From contig CAMYOL010000007.1 in the NCBI GenBank assembly GCA_947260005.1, forward strand, positions 1 to 64,000: a stretch of DNA of 64,000 nt. Reading direction: 5' to 3'. Made by a program: the position numbers and the translations under genes. Source of the DNA: an uncultured Ectothiorhodospiraceae bacterium (lineage in GTDB: Bacteria > Pseudomonadota > Gammaproteobacteria > UBA6429 > Thiohalophilaceae). Of this stretch, positions 35,231-44,492 are shown piece by piece (position 1 is the stretch's first letter; the number at the start of each line of letters is the position of its first letter). The notes below the pieces were generated by a model that was given only the letters and a program-made list of their open reading frames with translations, ran no database searches and was not told the origin of the DNA.

Positions 35231-36211
35231 TTAACAGTTCTCTGCCGTAAAACTCATTACTTCACTGATATGTTGCTTTGCTAGTACCCACATACAGACA
35301 CGATCAAAACCTATCGCCACCCCGCTGCAATCTGGTAAACCATGTGCTAATGCCGCTAAAAAACGTTCATCGAGATCCAGCATCGGTTTATTTTGTTGTT
35401 GCCGAATTATATTTTCAGTTTTCATCCGTTGTGTTTGTTCGCTGACATCACAGAGTTCATGAAATCCATTTGCTAGTTCGAGACCACCGGCAAAGACTTC
35501 AAAACGCTCGGCCAGCTTAGAATTAGTTTTACTTAGACGAGCCAATGATGCCTGCTCGGCAGGATAATGCGTTACAAAAGTAAGCCGATTCGGATTAAAA
35601 CCTGGCTCGATAATGCTACTCATAATCAGATCCAGATAGGCTTGTCTGTCTTCCAGCACAGGGGCATCATTTCCGGTATGTTGTTTAAAACAGGATTGCA
35701 ACTCTTCGACTGAAGTCTGCAGAGGATCGACTTGTACGATTTCCTCAAATACTTGCACATAGGTCTTTGTCACCCGTTCCTGATGCAAACAAGCCCCGCC
35801 CAGAGTTGATAACAATTGTGCCACCTCATCCATCAGTGCATGTAGATCAAAATCCAGTCGATACCATTCCAGCATAGTGAATTCAGGTTGATGGCGCGTC
35901 CCACGTTCATGCGCACGAAACACTTTGTTTATCTGAAAAATATCACCAGACCCTGCCGCCAACAATCGTTTCATGGCTAACTCAGCTGAAGTATTCATTA
36001 GATAGTGATGAGTAGAATCCGGCTCTACAGCCTTAAAATGTTCTAGATGGGGCTCGGTGCTACCAGCCTGACTCAGTATGGGCGTTTCAACTTCCAGTAC
36101 CATGCGTTCTGCAAAAAATTCACGAATAATCCCCTGCAGCCGGGCACGATTTTTAAGTGTCTCGAGATCGGCGCTGGGGCACCAATCCGGGCTGGATGAA
36201 GACGTTAGCAC
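35231..36211 (-). CDS. epmA: EF-P beta-lysylation ligase EpmA
   Basis: 326 aa, similar to the catalytic core of lysyl-tRNA synthetase without the anticodon domain, the hallmark of EpmA (PoxA/GenX). Class II motifs are EVETPILSQAGSTEPHLE, FRAHERGTRHQPEFTMLEWY and GVAIGFDRVCMWVLA. It attaches beta-lysine to a lysine of EF-P. It lies directly downstream of efp on the same strand. Confidence 0.95.
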   Translation of the reverse strand: MLTSSSSPDWCPSADLETLKNRARLQGIIREFFAERMVLEVETPILSQAGSTEPHLEHFKAVEPDSTHHYLMNTSAELAMKRLLAAGSGDIFQINKVFRAHERGTRHQPEFTMLEWYRLDFDLHALMDEVAQLLSTLGGACLHQERVTKTYVQVFEEIVQVDPLQTSVEELQSCFKQHTGNDAPVLEDRQAYLDLIMSSIIEPGFNPNRLTFVTHYPAEQASLARLSKTNSKLAERFEVFAGGLELANGFHELCDVSEQTQRMKTENIIRQQQNKPMLDLDERFLAALAHGLPDCSGVAIGFDRVCMWVLAKQHISEVMSFTAENC

Positions 36212-36270
36212 CTTAGCAATTGGCCAAATTATTGATGTGAGTCGATTAAACGCAACGATATCAAAACCGA

Positions 36271-36840
36271 TTAATCTTTAGCGCGACCCAGGTACTCACC
36301 GGTACGAGTATCGATCTTAATGACATCGCCTTCTTCAAGAAACAACGGAACCTTAACCACTGCACCCGTTTCACATTTTGCTGGTTTCGTGCCGCCACTG
36401 GCCGTGTCACCACGCAGGCCCGGATCGGTTTCCGTAATAGTCAGGGTAACGTGGTTTGGCGGCGTGACAGCAATCGGCACCTCATTCCATAAGGTCACCA
36501 CACACATATCCTGTTCTTTTAGCCATTGTGCAGTGTCACCTACCGCGGCCTCATCGGCACCCACTTGCTCAAACGTATTCGGATCCATGAAATGCCAGGC
36601 ATCACCATCGTTATAGAGATATTGCATATCGGTATCCATCACATCGGCCGCTTCAACCGATTCACCAGACTTATAGGTTTTCTCAAGTACACGACCAGTC
36701 TTAAGATTACGAAGTTTGACCCGGTTAAAGGCCTGGCCCTTACCCGGCTTCACGAACTCATTTTCAATAATGCTGCAAGGATCACCATCGATCATCAGTT
36801 TGAGTCCGCCACGAAATTCATTTGTGCTATAGCTTGCCAT
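36271..36840 (-). CDS. efp: Elongation factor P
   Basis: 189 aa from ATG 36840 (GGAAGG upstream). EF-P relieves ribosome stalling at polyproline. The modified lysine lies in the KPGKGQAF loop near residue 34. The OB domains and C-terminal [13 protein letters not shown] are standard. It is divergent from epmB with about 63 bp between starts, so the factor and both modifying enzymes sit together. Confidence 0.97.
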   Translation of the reverse strand: MASYSTNEFRGGLKLMIDGDPCSIIENEFVKPGKGQAFNRVKLRNLKTGRVLEKTYKSGESVEAADVMDTDMQYLYNDGDAWHFMDPNTFEQVGADEAAVGDTAQWLKEQDMCVVTLWNEVPIAVTPPNHVTLTITETDPGLRGDTASGGTKPAKCETGAVVKVPLFLEEGDVIKIDTRTGEYLGRAKD

Positions 36841-36903
36841 GTAATACCTTCCCAATTAATGCACTAGTGCCTGGATAAAATTGAAGAAAAATCTAAGCTG
36901 CCT

Positions 36904-37941
36904 ATGATAACGAAAATTACCCCCTCCGTGCAGGGTTCTGAGCACTGGCAGCGCGAATTAGCGCAAGCCATTCACAAACCCGAAGAACTTATTCGAGTAT
37001 TGCAGCTTCCTGAAGCCTTATTGCCAGGCGCAACTTGGTCAGCTCGTCGTTTCCCATTACGCGTCACCCGAAGTTTTTTGGCCAGAATGGAGCCGGGTAA
37101 CCCAAATGACCCCTTACTACGCCAGGTATTACCGCTCGCCTCAGAGCATGATGCCGGTGAACCAGATAAAACAAATGGTCTGCCGTCTGAGTGGGGCCAG
37201 CTTGATCCAGTGGGGGATACCGATGCTATGGCCAGCCCGGGTCTTTTGCATAAGTATCAGGGGCGTGTTCTGCTGGTCAGCACCGCCGCCTGTGCTATCC
37301 ATTGCCGTTATTGCTTTCGCCAGCACTTCCCCTACCAACAGGCGAATCCACTCGGAACCCAGCTCCCCGCTACGCTGGCCTATCTTGACCAGCACCCCGA
37401 CATCCATGAAGTCATCCTCAGCGGTGGTGATCCGCTGAGCATTCACGATAAAAAACTGGCCCAAATCATCAACCAACTGTCGTCTATCGCTCACCTAAAA
37501 ACTCTGCGCATCCATACCCGTCTGCCCGTGGTCTTGCCGCAACGACTGCTCAGTGGTCAGCTCGATTGGCTGGTGAGCACGCGCCTCAACGTGGTGATGG
37601 TATTGCATATTAACCACCCAAATGAGATTAATGATGAATTTCGCCAGGCCATTGGTTGTCTTCAAGGTCGCAACATCACCCTGCTTAATCAATCGGTTTT
37701 GCTTAAAGACATCAATGACGACGCCGATAGCCTCATTGAGCTCAGTCATAAACTGCTGGCGTGTGGTATTTTGCCCTATTATTTACATCAGCTGGATCAA
37801 GTTACCGGAGCCGCACATTTTGAGGTCTCCGAAGACACGGGACTTGAGCTTATTCAGCAAATGCGACAACGTCTACCGGGTTATCTGGTGCCGAAATATG
37901 TCCAGGAAATCCCTGGCCAGGCCGCGAAAACCCCTTTATAA
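36904..37941 (+). CDS. epmB: EF-P lysine 2,3-aminomutase EpmB
   Basis: 345 aa radical-SAM enzyme that makes (R)-beta-lysine for EF-P. The 4Fe-4S cluster motif is CAIHCRYCFRQHFPY, followed by VILSGGDPLSIHD and LRIHTRLPVVLP. The PLP-binding region GILPYYLHQLD is near the C-terminus. It is divergent from efp. Confidence 0.96.
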   Translation: MITKITPSVQGSEHWQRELAQAIHKPEELIRVLQLPEALLPGATWSARRFPLRVTRSFLARMEPGNPNDPLLRQVLPLASEHDAGEPDKTNGLPSEWGQLDPVGDTDAMASPGLLHKYQGRVLLVSTAACAIHCRYCFRQHFPYQQANPLGTQLPATLAYLDQHPDIHEVILSGGDPLSIHDKKLAQIINQLSSIAHLKTLRIHTRLPVVLPQRLLSGQLDWLVSTRLNVVMVLHINHPNEINDEFRQAIGCLQGRNITLLNQSVLLKDINDDADSLIELSHKLLACGILPYYLHQLDQVTGAAHFEVSEDTGLELIQQMRQRLPGYLVPKYVQEIPGQAAKTPL

Positions 37942-38031
37942 ATTTAGCTATATGCCGTTTCTCGGTTAGAATGTAAATATCGATACTATTAGGAAGGATT
38001 AATTTGAATACTGCAAAGAGGCTAAGCAAAC

Positions 38032-39870
38032 GTGTCTAAACAGCTTGGTCTGGATATTCCCGAACTCGAAAAACCGAGCAAGGATAATTTTGACTTACGG
38101 CCAAAGCAGGTTGATGCCTGGTTGGATAGCTTACCGCGCGCCAATATTGGCGAGACGGCTCGTCGCGTATTTGAGATGTTGGTGGAGATCAACCGTTACC
38201 GTTACCCCTATCAAAACCGAATCTATTTCCTGGATACCGCACGAGAAACCGTTTTATATGTGACCGACGCAATGAAACGACATTTTGTCGGCGTCAATGC
38301 ACCTCTACCCAGCAAGAACTTGAAAATTGTCTCTGCCACTCGCGAGATTCATCATGCTATGGCAATAGGCTATATGATCGCAATTGAGGGATATCTAAAC
38401 CACAATCTATTTTTTTCAGACACCAAATTGCTGGCCAACATGATCCAACGATGTATGTCATCACTCGGGCGAGTGTTGTTAACCAGTTACCAAACCTATA
38501 CACCCTACCCGAATAACGTCTGGTCACAAATTCACAAACTCTATCTTGCCGCAGAACAACAAAAGCTATTAAGTATCACAACAATTGATAATCAAAACGT
38601 ACATAATGTTAAAACAAACATCAATTGTGAATACATGCGTATATTACTAACCGCACTGACTTCACCGTATAAGTTACGTCATGGCGAAGCAGGTAAAGTC
38701 CATACTGTTTTAGAGCGATGGATCTATAAGAGCAAACTCAAAACAACTGAAAACGTTACCCAGTCGAGTTCATTATTTGGCGTGAACCTGGCCTCGGATG
38801 ATCCGCCCCGGGCTTATTCCATCACTAACAAAGAACAACAAGCGGAATTCTTGCGAGTTCTTGATAGTAACTCGCTAACAAAAGCGATTCGTAAAGACCT
38901 CAAACATGGCTTTAAAACAGGTGAAACCACGATCACCAGTATCGACATTAATCGCCCTGACCTCTCACAGGATTTAATGAAACGATTATTAATCGCCTGG
39001 TGCATGATCCCTAAGCGAAATTATCCGCGCAACGATGTTGAAGAATCTGTGCACATCACCCTGGGTTTAACCGCAACTCATCAGGTTATTATCTCAGGTA
39101 GCAAAAAAGATAATAGTTATGCAAATGCTCCCAGTACAACGGGAGAGCACGACATCTTCGATCAAACGGCAAAGTATGAAGCTAATAATATCAGCCATTC
39201 AGAAACCGATGCACAACCGGACGTATGGGAAATGATCTATTTTCCCGACGAAGATAATGGGCTGGAAAGCCTGCAGGAAAAGTTTAAGGATGAACAGGAA
39301 TCGGAAACTCCACCACCCGTAATTAAACAACAAGCCGAAACCTGGCTGGTGCTTAATGAAAGCGCCCGTGGTTATTGCATCAAAACCATTAGTGAAACCA
39401 AAAGCCGTGCCCAGGTCGGTGAACTGATTGGTATTCGCCGACAAATATCTAAATCCACCTGGAAATGGGGTGTCGGAGTGATTCGCTGGATGCAATGTGA
39501 CACCACCAGCGGTTTAATGCTGGGCATCGAAATGCTGACACCTGATGCGGCCGCAATCGGCTTGCGCATGGTGAGTAATGCTAAACATGATTACCAACGC
39601 ACTTTAATGTTGCCAGAACTGCAGGCCGTCAACCAACCGACCAGCTTGATCACAACGGCCGTACCCTATCGAACTGGTCATAAATTAGTCATTAACATAT
39701 TCGGTAAGGAAATCCTGGTTAAACTCAGCAAACTGGTACAAAACACAGGACTATTTGCCCAATTTCAATTCGAAATTATGGATGAACAGGGCGCCATTGT
39801 TCATGGCGAAGTTGATGCAGATGGCGAGGATGATAGTACTGATTTTTCCGGTGTCTGGAACTCAATTTAG
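38032..39870 (+). CDS. Large protein with C-terminal PilZ-like domain
   Basis: 612 aa from a GTG with AGAGG 10 nt upstream. The first 430 residues are helical and unrecognised (start QLGLDIPELEKPSKDN). From about residue 440 a PilZ-like barrel is visible: NESARGYCIKTISETKSRAQVGELIGIR, then WKWGVGVIRWMQ and LMLGIEMLTPDAAAIGLRM. The RxxxR c-di-GMP motif is not obvious, so ligand binding is uncertain. It is followed by the FimX-like gene, suggesting a pilus or motility pathway. Confidence 0.65.
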   Translation: MSKQLGLDIPELEKPSKDNFDLRPKQVDAWLDSLPRANIGETARRVFEMLVEINRYRYPYQNRIYFLDTARETVLYVTDAMKRHFVGVNAPLPSKNLKIVSATREIHHAMAIGYMIAIEGYLNHNLFFSDTKLLANMIQRCMSSLGRVLLTSYQTYTPYPNNVWSQIHKLYLAAEQQKLLSITTIDNQNVHNVKTNINCEYMRILLTALTSPYKLRHGEAGKVHTVLERWIYKSKLKTTENVTQSSSLFGVNLASDDPPRAYSITNKEQQAEFLRVLDSNSLTKAIRKDLKHGFKTGETTITSIDINRPDLSQDLMKRLLIAWCMIPKRNYPRNDVEESVHITLGLTATHQVIISGSKKDNSYANAPSTTGEHDIFDQTAKYEANNISHSETDAQPDVWEMIYFPDEDNGLESLQEKFKDEQESETPPPVIKQQAETWLVLNESARGYCIKTISETKSRAQVGELIGIRRQISKSTWKWGVGVIRWMQCDTTSGLMLGIEMLTPDAAAIGLRMVSNAKHDYQRTLMLPELQAVNQPTSLITTAVPYRTGHKLVINIFGKEILVKLSKLVQNTGLFAQFQFEIMDEQGAIVHGEVDADGEDDSTDFSGVWNSI

Positions 39871-40049
39871 TCGGCCAACATCACTTAATCTGATGCTATC
39901 TCCCTCAAGTCCGGCTAAAAAAATGCCGATAGTTTATACAGCAATTTAATTGGGGCATTGCTTGCATGCCAGCTTTAAAATAAGCTACGTTCAACCTCGT
40001 TTCATTATGAAGCAAATAATAACAAAGGCATGACCAACAGGATGGTTTT

Positions 40050-42131
40050 GTGAGTAACGATAATATTTTAAGACTACTGACTGTATTTGATGCCTCAGAA
40101 GAAGCGGAGGTAATAATTAACGCACTTCGTAATGCGGGTCATATAGTGCGCGACATTCGCGTAGAAGACGAAGAAGATATGACGACCGCATTAGATGATA
40201 ACCCCATCGATATCATTCTTTGCAAACTTAAGATGCCTCACTTTACGGCCAAACAGGCCGTCGAAGTTTTATCACGCTTTGGTCGGGATATTCCATTAGT
40301 TGTGATCACCCTGCCCGGTAAGGAACCTGCGGCCATAGACACACTAAAAGCCGGCGCCCGTGATGTCTGTGCTGAAGATCAAACGGACAGACTAAAACAC
40401 ATCGTCAAACGAGAAGTTGCGGATTTGCACGAACGTCGCAACCATCGTCGTTGTGAGTTAATGTTACGAGAAACGGAAAAACGTGCCAAGGCGTTGATAG
40501 ACAGTTCTCGTGATGCCATTGCCTATGTTCACGACGGTATGCACATCTATGCTAATAAAGCCTATCTAAAAATGTTTGCCTATCATGATATTGATGACGT
40601 CATGGGCATGCCGATTATGGATATGGTCAGCAGTGACGATCATGTTCACTTAAAAGAATTTTTACGAGGTTATGCGAAAGGTGAGTCAATGGACAGCCAG
40701 CTCACCGTACATGGCCAACGAACTGATAATGAAAAATTCAAAATCAAAATGGAATTTTCTCCAGCAAGTTACGAGAGCGAATCCTGTACGCAAATTATTA
40801 TAAGAGATGATTCCAATAGCAAAGAATTAGAACAGAAACTCAGCGCCATGAGTCAGCTTGACCTGCTAACAGGTTTGTATAATCGAAACTTTTTTATAGA
40901 ACATCTTGATCAATTTATAACCCGTGCAGTCGCAGACCAGGCGAAAGGCGCCGTTATCTATATTTCGCTGGATAAGTATCAGGATGTACGTAATGAGTAT
41001 GGTATTAGCGCAAGCGATCACATGTTGACCGATATCGCCACATTATTAAAAGATAAACTTTCCAATTTTGGTTTGTTGGCGCGTTTTGAAGGCCCTGTAT
41101 TTATATTACTTGCCCAGAATACCGATGCTAAGCAGGCCGAAAAAATCTCGCGCGCAACCTGTAAAATTATTGCAGAACATTTTGCCGACATCGGGGGTAA
41201 GACCGTACAGTCGACCGCCAGCATCGGCATCACCATGCTCAATGAAACCACATCGAATAGTCACGACTGTATTTCTCGCGCCGAAAAAGGCTGTTTAATA
41301 GCCCATAAAGAAGGTGGCAATAATCATCACATCTACAATCCAGCGATTGAAGAGATGGCTGAGCATGAGCAGGCAGATGTCTGGTCAACTCGAATAAAAA
41401 CCGCATTAAAAGAAAACAAATTTAATTTATTATTCCAACCGATAGTCAGTTTACATGGGGAGCCCGGTGCTCACTATGAAGTATTATTAAGAATGAACGA
41501 TGAATCCGGTAACAAGATCCCGCCTGGCGAATTTATTCCTGCTGCTGAATCTGCTGGTCTGATGAACTTTGTAGATCGCTGGGTTATGGTTAATTCTTTC
41601 TTGGTATTATCAAAGCTTCATAAAGAAGGCAAAAAAACACGCCTGTTTATTAAACTGTCCAGCGCTTCATTAACCGACCCTGAATTTTTAACCTGGTTGC
41701 GGGATCGAATCAAAACACTCAAGTTGGATGCCGATAGCCTGGTCTTCGAAATTAGTGAAGAAACAGCTCTAAATTTTCTAAAACAGGCCAAGGCTGTTGT
41801 CAGCGGCTTAAATGAATTACATTGTCGCACGACGTTGGAAAATTTTGGTATGGAACAAAACACTTACCAGTCACTAAAACACCTGAAAGTCAGCTATATA
41901 AAAGTCCATATGAAATTGATCCACGGTCTGGCGCAAAGTGTCGAGAATCAGGAAAAAGTTAAAAGTATTGCCGAACACGCTAATTCGAAAAACATTCAGA
42001 CCATTGCAGCCTTTGTTGAAGACGCCAATTCACTAGCGGTGTTATGGCAATGCGCCGTTGACTTTATTCAAGGCTACTTCCTGCAACACCCGAACACCGA
42101 AATGAATTTCGACTTCGAAGAAGGCGTTTAA
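40050..42131 (+). CDS. FimX-like degenerate REC-PAS-GGDEF-EAL cyclic-di-GMP receptor
   Basis: 693 aa from a GTG with AGGA upstream. The layout is REC (1-125), PAS (140-255), GGDEF (265-430) and EAL (445-690). Catalytic residues are changed: GGDEF reads RFEGPVF, EAL reads EVLLRM, DDFG reads ENFG and the metal-binding Asn motif reads IKLSS. The same EVL pattern is seen in Pseudomonas FimX, which binds c-di-GMP without cleaving it and controls type IV pili. The REC domain also lacks the canonical DD/D set. A receptor role is inferred. Confidence 0.8.
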   Translation: MSNDNILRLLTVFDASEEAEVIINALRNAGHIVRDIRVEDEEDMTTALDDNPIDIILCKLKMPHFTAKQAVEVLSRFGRDIPLVVITLPGKEPAAIDTLKAGARDVCAEDQTDRLKHIVKREVADLHERRNHRRCELMLRETEKRAKALIDSSRDAIAYVHDGMHIYANKAYLKMFAYHDIDDVMGMPIMDMVSSDDHVHLKEFLRGYAKGESMDSQLTVHGQRTDNEKFKIKMEFSPASYESESCTQIIIRDDSNSKELEQKLSAMSQLDLLTGLYNRNFFIEHLDQFITRAVADQAKGAVIYISLDKYQDVRNEYGISASDHMLTDIATLLKDKLSNFGLLARFEGPVFILLAQNTDAKQAEKISRATCKIIAEHFADIGGKTVQSTASIGITMLNETTSNSHDCISRAEKGCLIAHKEGGNNHHIYNPAIEEMAEHEQADVWSTRIKTALKENKFNLLFQPIVSLHGEPGAHYEVLLRMNDESGNKIPPGEFIPAAESAGLMNFVDRWVMVNSFLVLSKLHKEGKKTRLFIKLSSASLTDPEFLTWLRDRIKTLKLDADSLVFEISEETALNFLKQAKAVVSGLNELHCRTTLENFGMEQNTYQSLKHLKVSYIKVHMKLIHGLAQSVENQEKVKSIAEHANSKNIQTIAAFVEDANSLAVLWQCAVDFIQGYFLQHPNTEMNFDFEEGV

Positions 42132-43366
42132 TCCAGTACGTGAGAAACCAGTCCGTCGGCCAGCTTTGGTTCAAACCAGGTCGACTTGGGAGGCATCACT
42201 TCTTCAGCATCGGCTACCGCCATTAAATCAGACAGCTGCGTGGCATGTAGTGAAAAGGCCACCTGCATTTCACCACTATTAACCCGCTTTTCAAGCTCAG
42301 CTAAACCACGAATACCACCGACAAAATCGATGCGTTTATCTCGGCGTGGATCATCGATATTTAAAATTGGAGTAATAAGATTGTTTTGTAATAGACTGAC
42401 ATCTAACCGACCCACCGGATCGTCTTTTGGAATCAGTTCATCTTTTATCTGCAGACGATACCACTGTTTATTAATATACATCCCAAAAACATTTGGCTTT
42501 TCAGGTTTAACAGCCTGGTCTGATTCCTCTACATCAAAGCTCTCGGTACAACGACCAAGAAATTCTTCAGTCGATAAACCATTAAGGTCCTTAATGACAC
42601 GATTGTAGTCCAGGATCATCATCTGGTTATCCGGGAAAATGACCGTGAGGAAATAATCATGATTCTGATCACCGGTACTCTCACCATCCTTATTCCGTAA
42701 TGCAGCAACACGTGAAGCTGCGGCTGAGCGGTGATGTCCATCGGCAATGTATAAATTATTCATCGCATCAAATGTGGCAGTGAGTTCAGCAACTTTGTTC
42801 TCATCATCGATAACCCAAATCGTATGTTGCACACCATCATCTGCGGTCAGATCATACAAAGGTGTTTGACTCATCACCTGATTAACAATTTCATCAACCG
42901 TATTATCCTGGCGATAGGTCAGGAAAACCGGACCCGTTTGCGCATTTAAGGCATCTATTTGATTGACTCGATCATCTTCTTTTTCAGGACGAGTATATTC
43001 GTGTTTGCGAATTCGATTCGAATCATAATCTTTCACCGAAGCAACCGCGACTAATCCCACTTGCTGATGACCGTTCATATCAAGGCGATACGCATAATAA
43101 ACCGGCTTGTCTTCACGTATTAAGATGGCTTCCGTCACTAATTTTGACAGATTCTCAGCACCCTTTTGGTAAACACTGGCATCAAAAGGATTCGTATCTT
43201 CCGGTAGATCAATCTCAGGCTTGGAAATATGTAAAAAGCTATGTGGTCGACCCGCTACCCGCAAGCGGGCCTCTTCTGTATTTAATACATCGTAAGGGGG
43301 GGCAACAACCTCGGTTGCAAACTCTGCTTTTGGCCTTAAACCACGCAATGGACGAATTAATGACAT
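42128..43366 (-). CDS. DUF1015 family protein
   Basis: 412 aa. It starts LIRPLRGLRPKAEFATEVVAPPYDVLNTEEA and contains YIADGHHRSAAASRVA with the ParB-like GHHR motif, both typical of DUF1015 (SerC-associated in many bacteria). The family is related to the ParB/sulfiredoxin fold and may use a nucleotide, but its reaction is unknown. It overlaps the convergent FimX-like gene by 4 nt. CAGGAG precedes the ATG. Confidence 0.88.
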   Translation of the reverse strand: MSLIRPLRGLRPKAEFATEVVAPPYDVLNTEEARLRVAGRPHSFLHISKPEIDLPEDTNPFDASVYQKGAENLSKLVTEAILIREDKPVYYAYRLDMNGHQQVGLVAVASVKDYDSNRIRKHEYTRPEKEDDRVNQIDALNAQTGPVFLTYRQDNTVDEIVNQVMSQTPLYDLTADDGVQHTIWVIDDENKVAELTATFDAMNNLYIADGHHRSAAASRVAALRNKDGESTGDQNHDYFLTVIFPDNQMMILDYNRVIKDLNGLSTEEFLGRCTESFDVEESDQAVKPEKPNVFGMYINKQWYRLQIKDELIPKDDPVGRLDVSLLQNNLITPILNIDDPRRDKRIDFVGGIRGLAELEKRVNSGEMQVAFSLHATQLSDLMAVADAEEVMPPKSTWFEPKLADGLVSHVLD

Positions 43367-43426
43367 GCTGACTCCTGAAAGATATTTAGCGGCGCATTCT
43401 AAGTGAAAATGCCGCTACGAGCCAAT

Positions 43427-44266
43427 CTATTGCAACGCCTTGATTCGTTGGGCCAAACTTGGATGAGATAATCTGCTGACCGGGCGCTTCAACCACTGAC
43501 TCAGTACATTCGCATTGCCTGGTAACCAGCTTGACCGTGATAACAAATTAGGATGCTGGAAAAAACTGCCGTGCAGGCAACGCAAAACCTGTAAGTATTG
43601 CTGCTTGCCAACGATCCCAGCAGCGCAATGATCGGCTTCATATTCCCATTGACGCGTGACCAGCATGATAAAAAGACTCGTTATAGGAAAACTTAAAAAT
43701 AAAATCAGGCTATTAAGTTTAATGAGTCGGCGACGAAAATGCCTGAAACGCGTAAATATCCCAAGACAAACGTTTAACAGCAGAGCAATGGGCATAGTCA
43801 CGCCGACCGTCATTCCCTGTACAAACGTTAATATGCTCGCGTGGCCTTTGGCAATATGGCAAATCTCATGCGCCAACACCGCTTCAATTTCATCCTGAGT
43901 CAATGACGACAATATATGCCCATGCAGTAACACGTAACCGCGTCCGAAAATACTATCGAGGGCGAAGGCATTTATGCCAACCGTATTTAAGATGCAAATT
44001 TCTGGCTCCGCAATATTGGCCTGATAGGCTAGTTGCTGGTTCATTACCGATAACCATTGAACACGAATTGACTGATTCGGCGAATACAGCTGACTGACAA
44101 CCCCCAGGCCAAAACTAAAAGCGATGCCACTGAGGGTCATCAACAACAAAATGACCAGACTGATAGTTGAGAATGGGATTGAAAACAGAAAAAGCACCAA
44201 CAACACGTGCGCGTAGATGCTGAAAATACACGCAAATAAAATCAGGAGTTTGTTGATCTGGAGCAC
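43427..44266 (-). CDS. M48 family membrane zinc metallopeptidase
   Basis: 279 aa from a GTG with AAGGGA 7 nt upstream. Helices at 5-30 and 30-55 precede the catalytic domain. The zinc motif is VLAHEICHIAKGHA (HExxH), with the third ligand in QWEYEADHCAAGIVG. A hydrophobic segment lies between them, as in HtpX. It likely degrades or processes membrane proteins. It is shorter and diverged compared with HtpX, so I leave the symbol blank. Confidence 0.85.
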   Translation of the reverse strand: MLQINKLLILFACIFSIYAHVLLVLFLFSIPFSTISLVILLLMTLSGIAFSFGLGVVSQLYSPNQSIRVQWLSVMNQQLAYQANIAEPEICILNTVGINAFALDSIFGRGYVLLHGHILSSLTQDEIEAVLAHEICHIAKGHASILTFVQGMTVGVTMPIALLLNVCLGIFTRFRHFRRRLIKLNSLILFLSFPITSLFIMLVTRQWEYEADHCAAGIVGKQQYLQVLRCLHGSFFQHPNLLSRSSWLPGNANVLSQWLKRPVSRLSHPSLAQRIKALQ

Positions 44267-44492
44267 AATTTAATCCCTTTTATTAAATTTGCTGTTTAAC
44301 TGTTCAAACCAATGTGACCGAGGTCATATTTTATTCTAATTTACTATTAACATAGCCAAAATGACTCGATAACTACATTTAAGAAGTAGTTAATTTCGGC
44401 CTGCGCCGCATGATATTATACCGAGCTGAGACCAATCAGGATCAAAAATTGCTTTATCTTCACTAGTACTATCAATCAAATATAGGCCAAGA

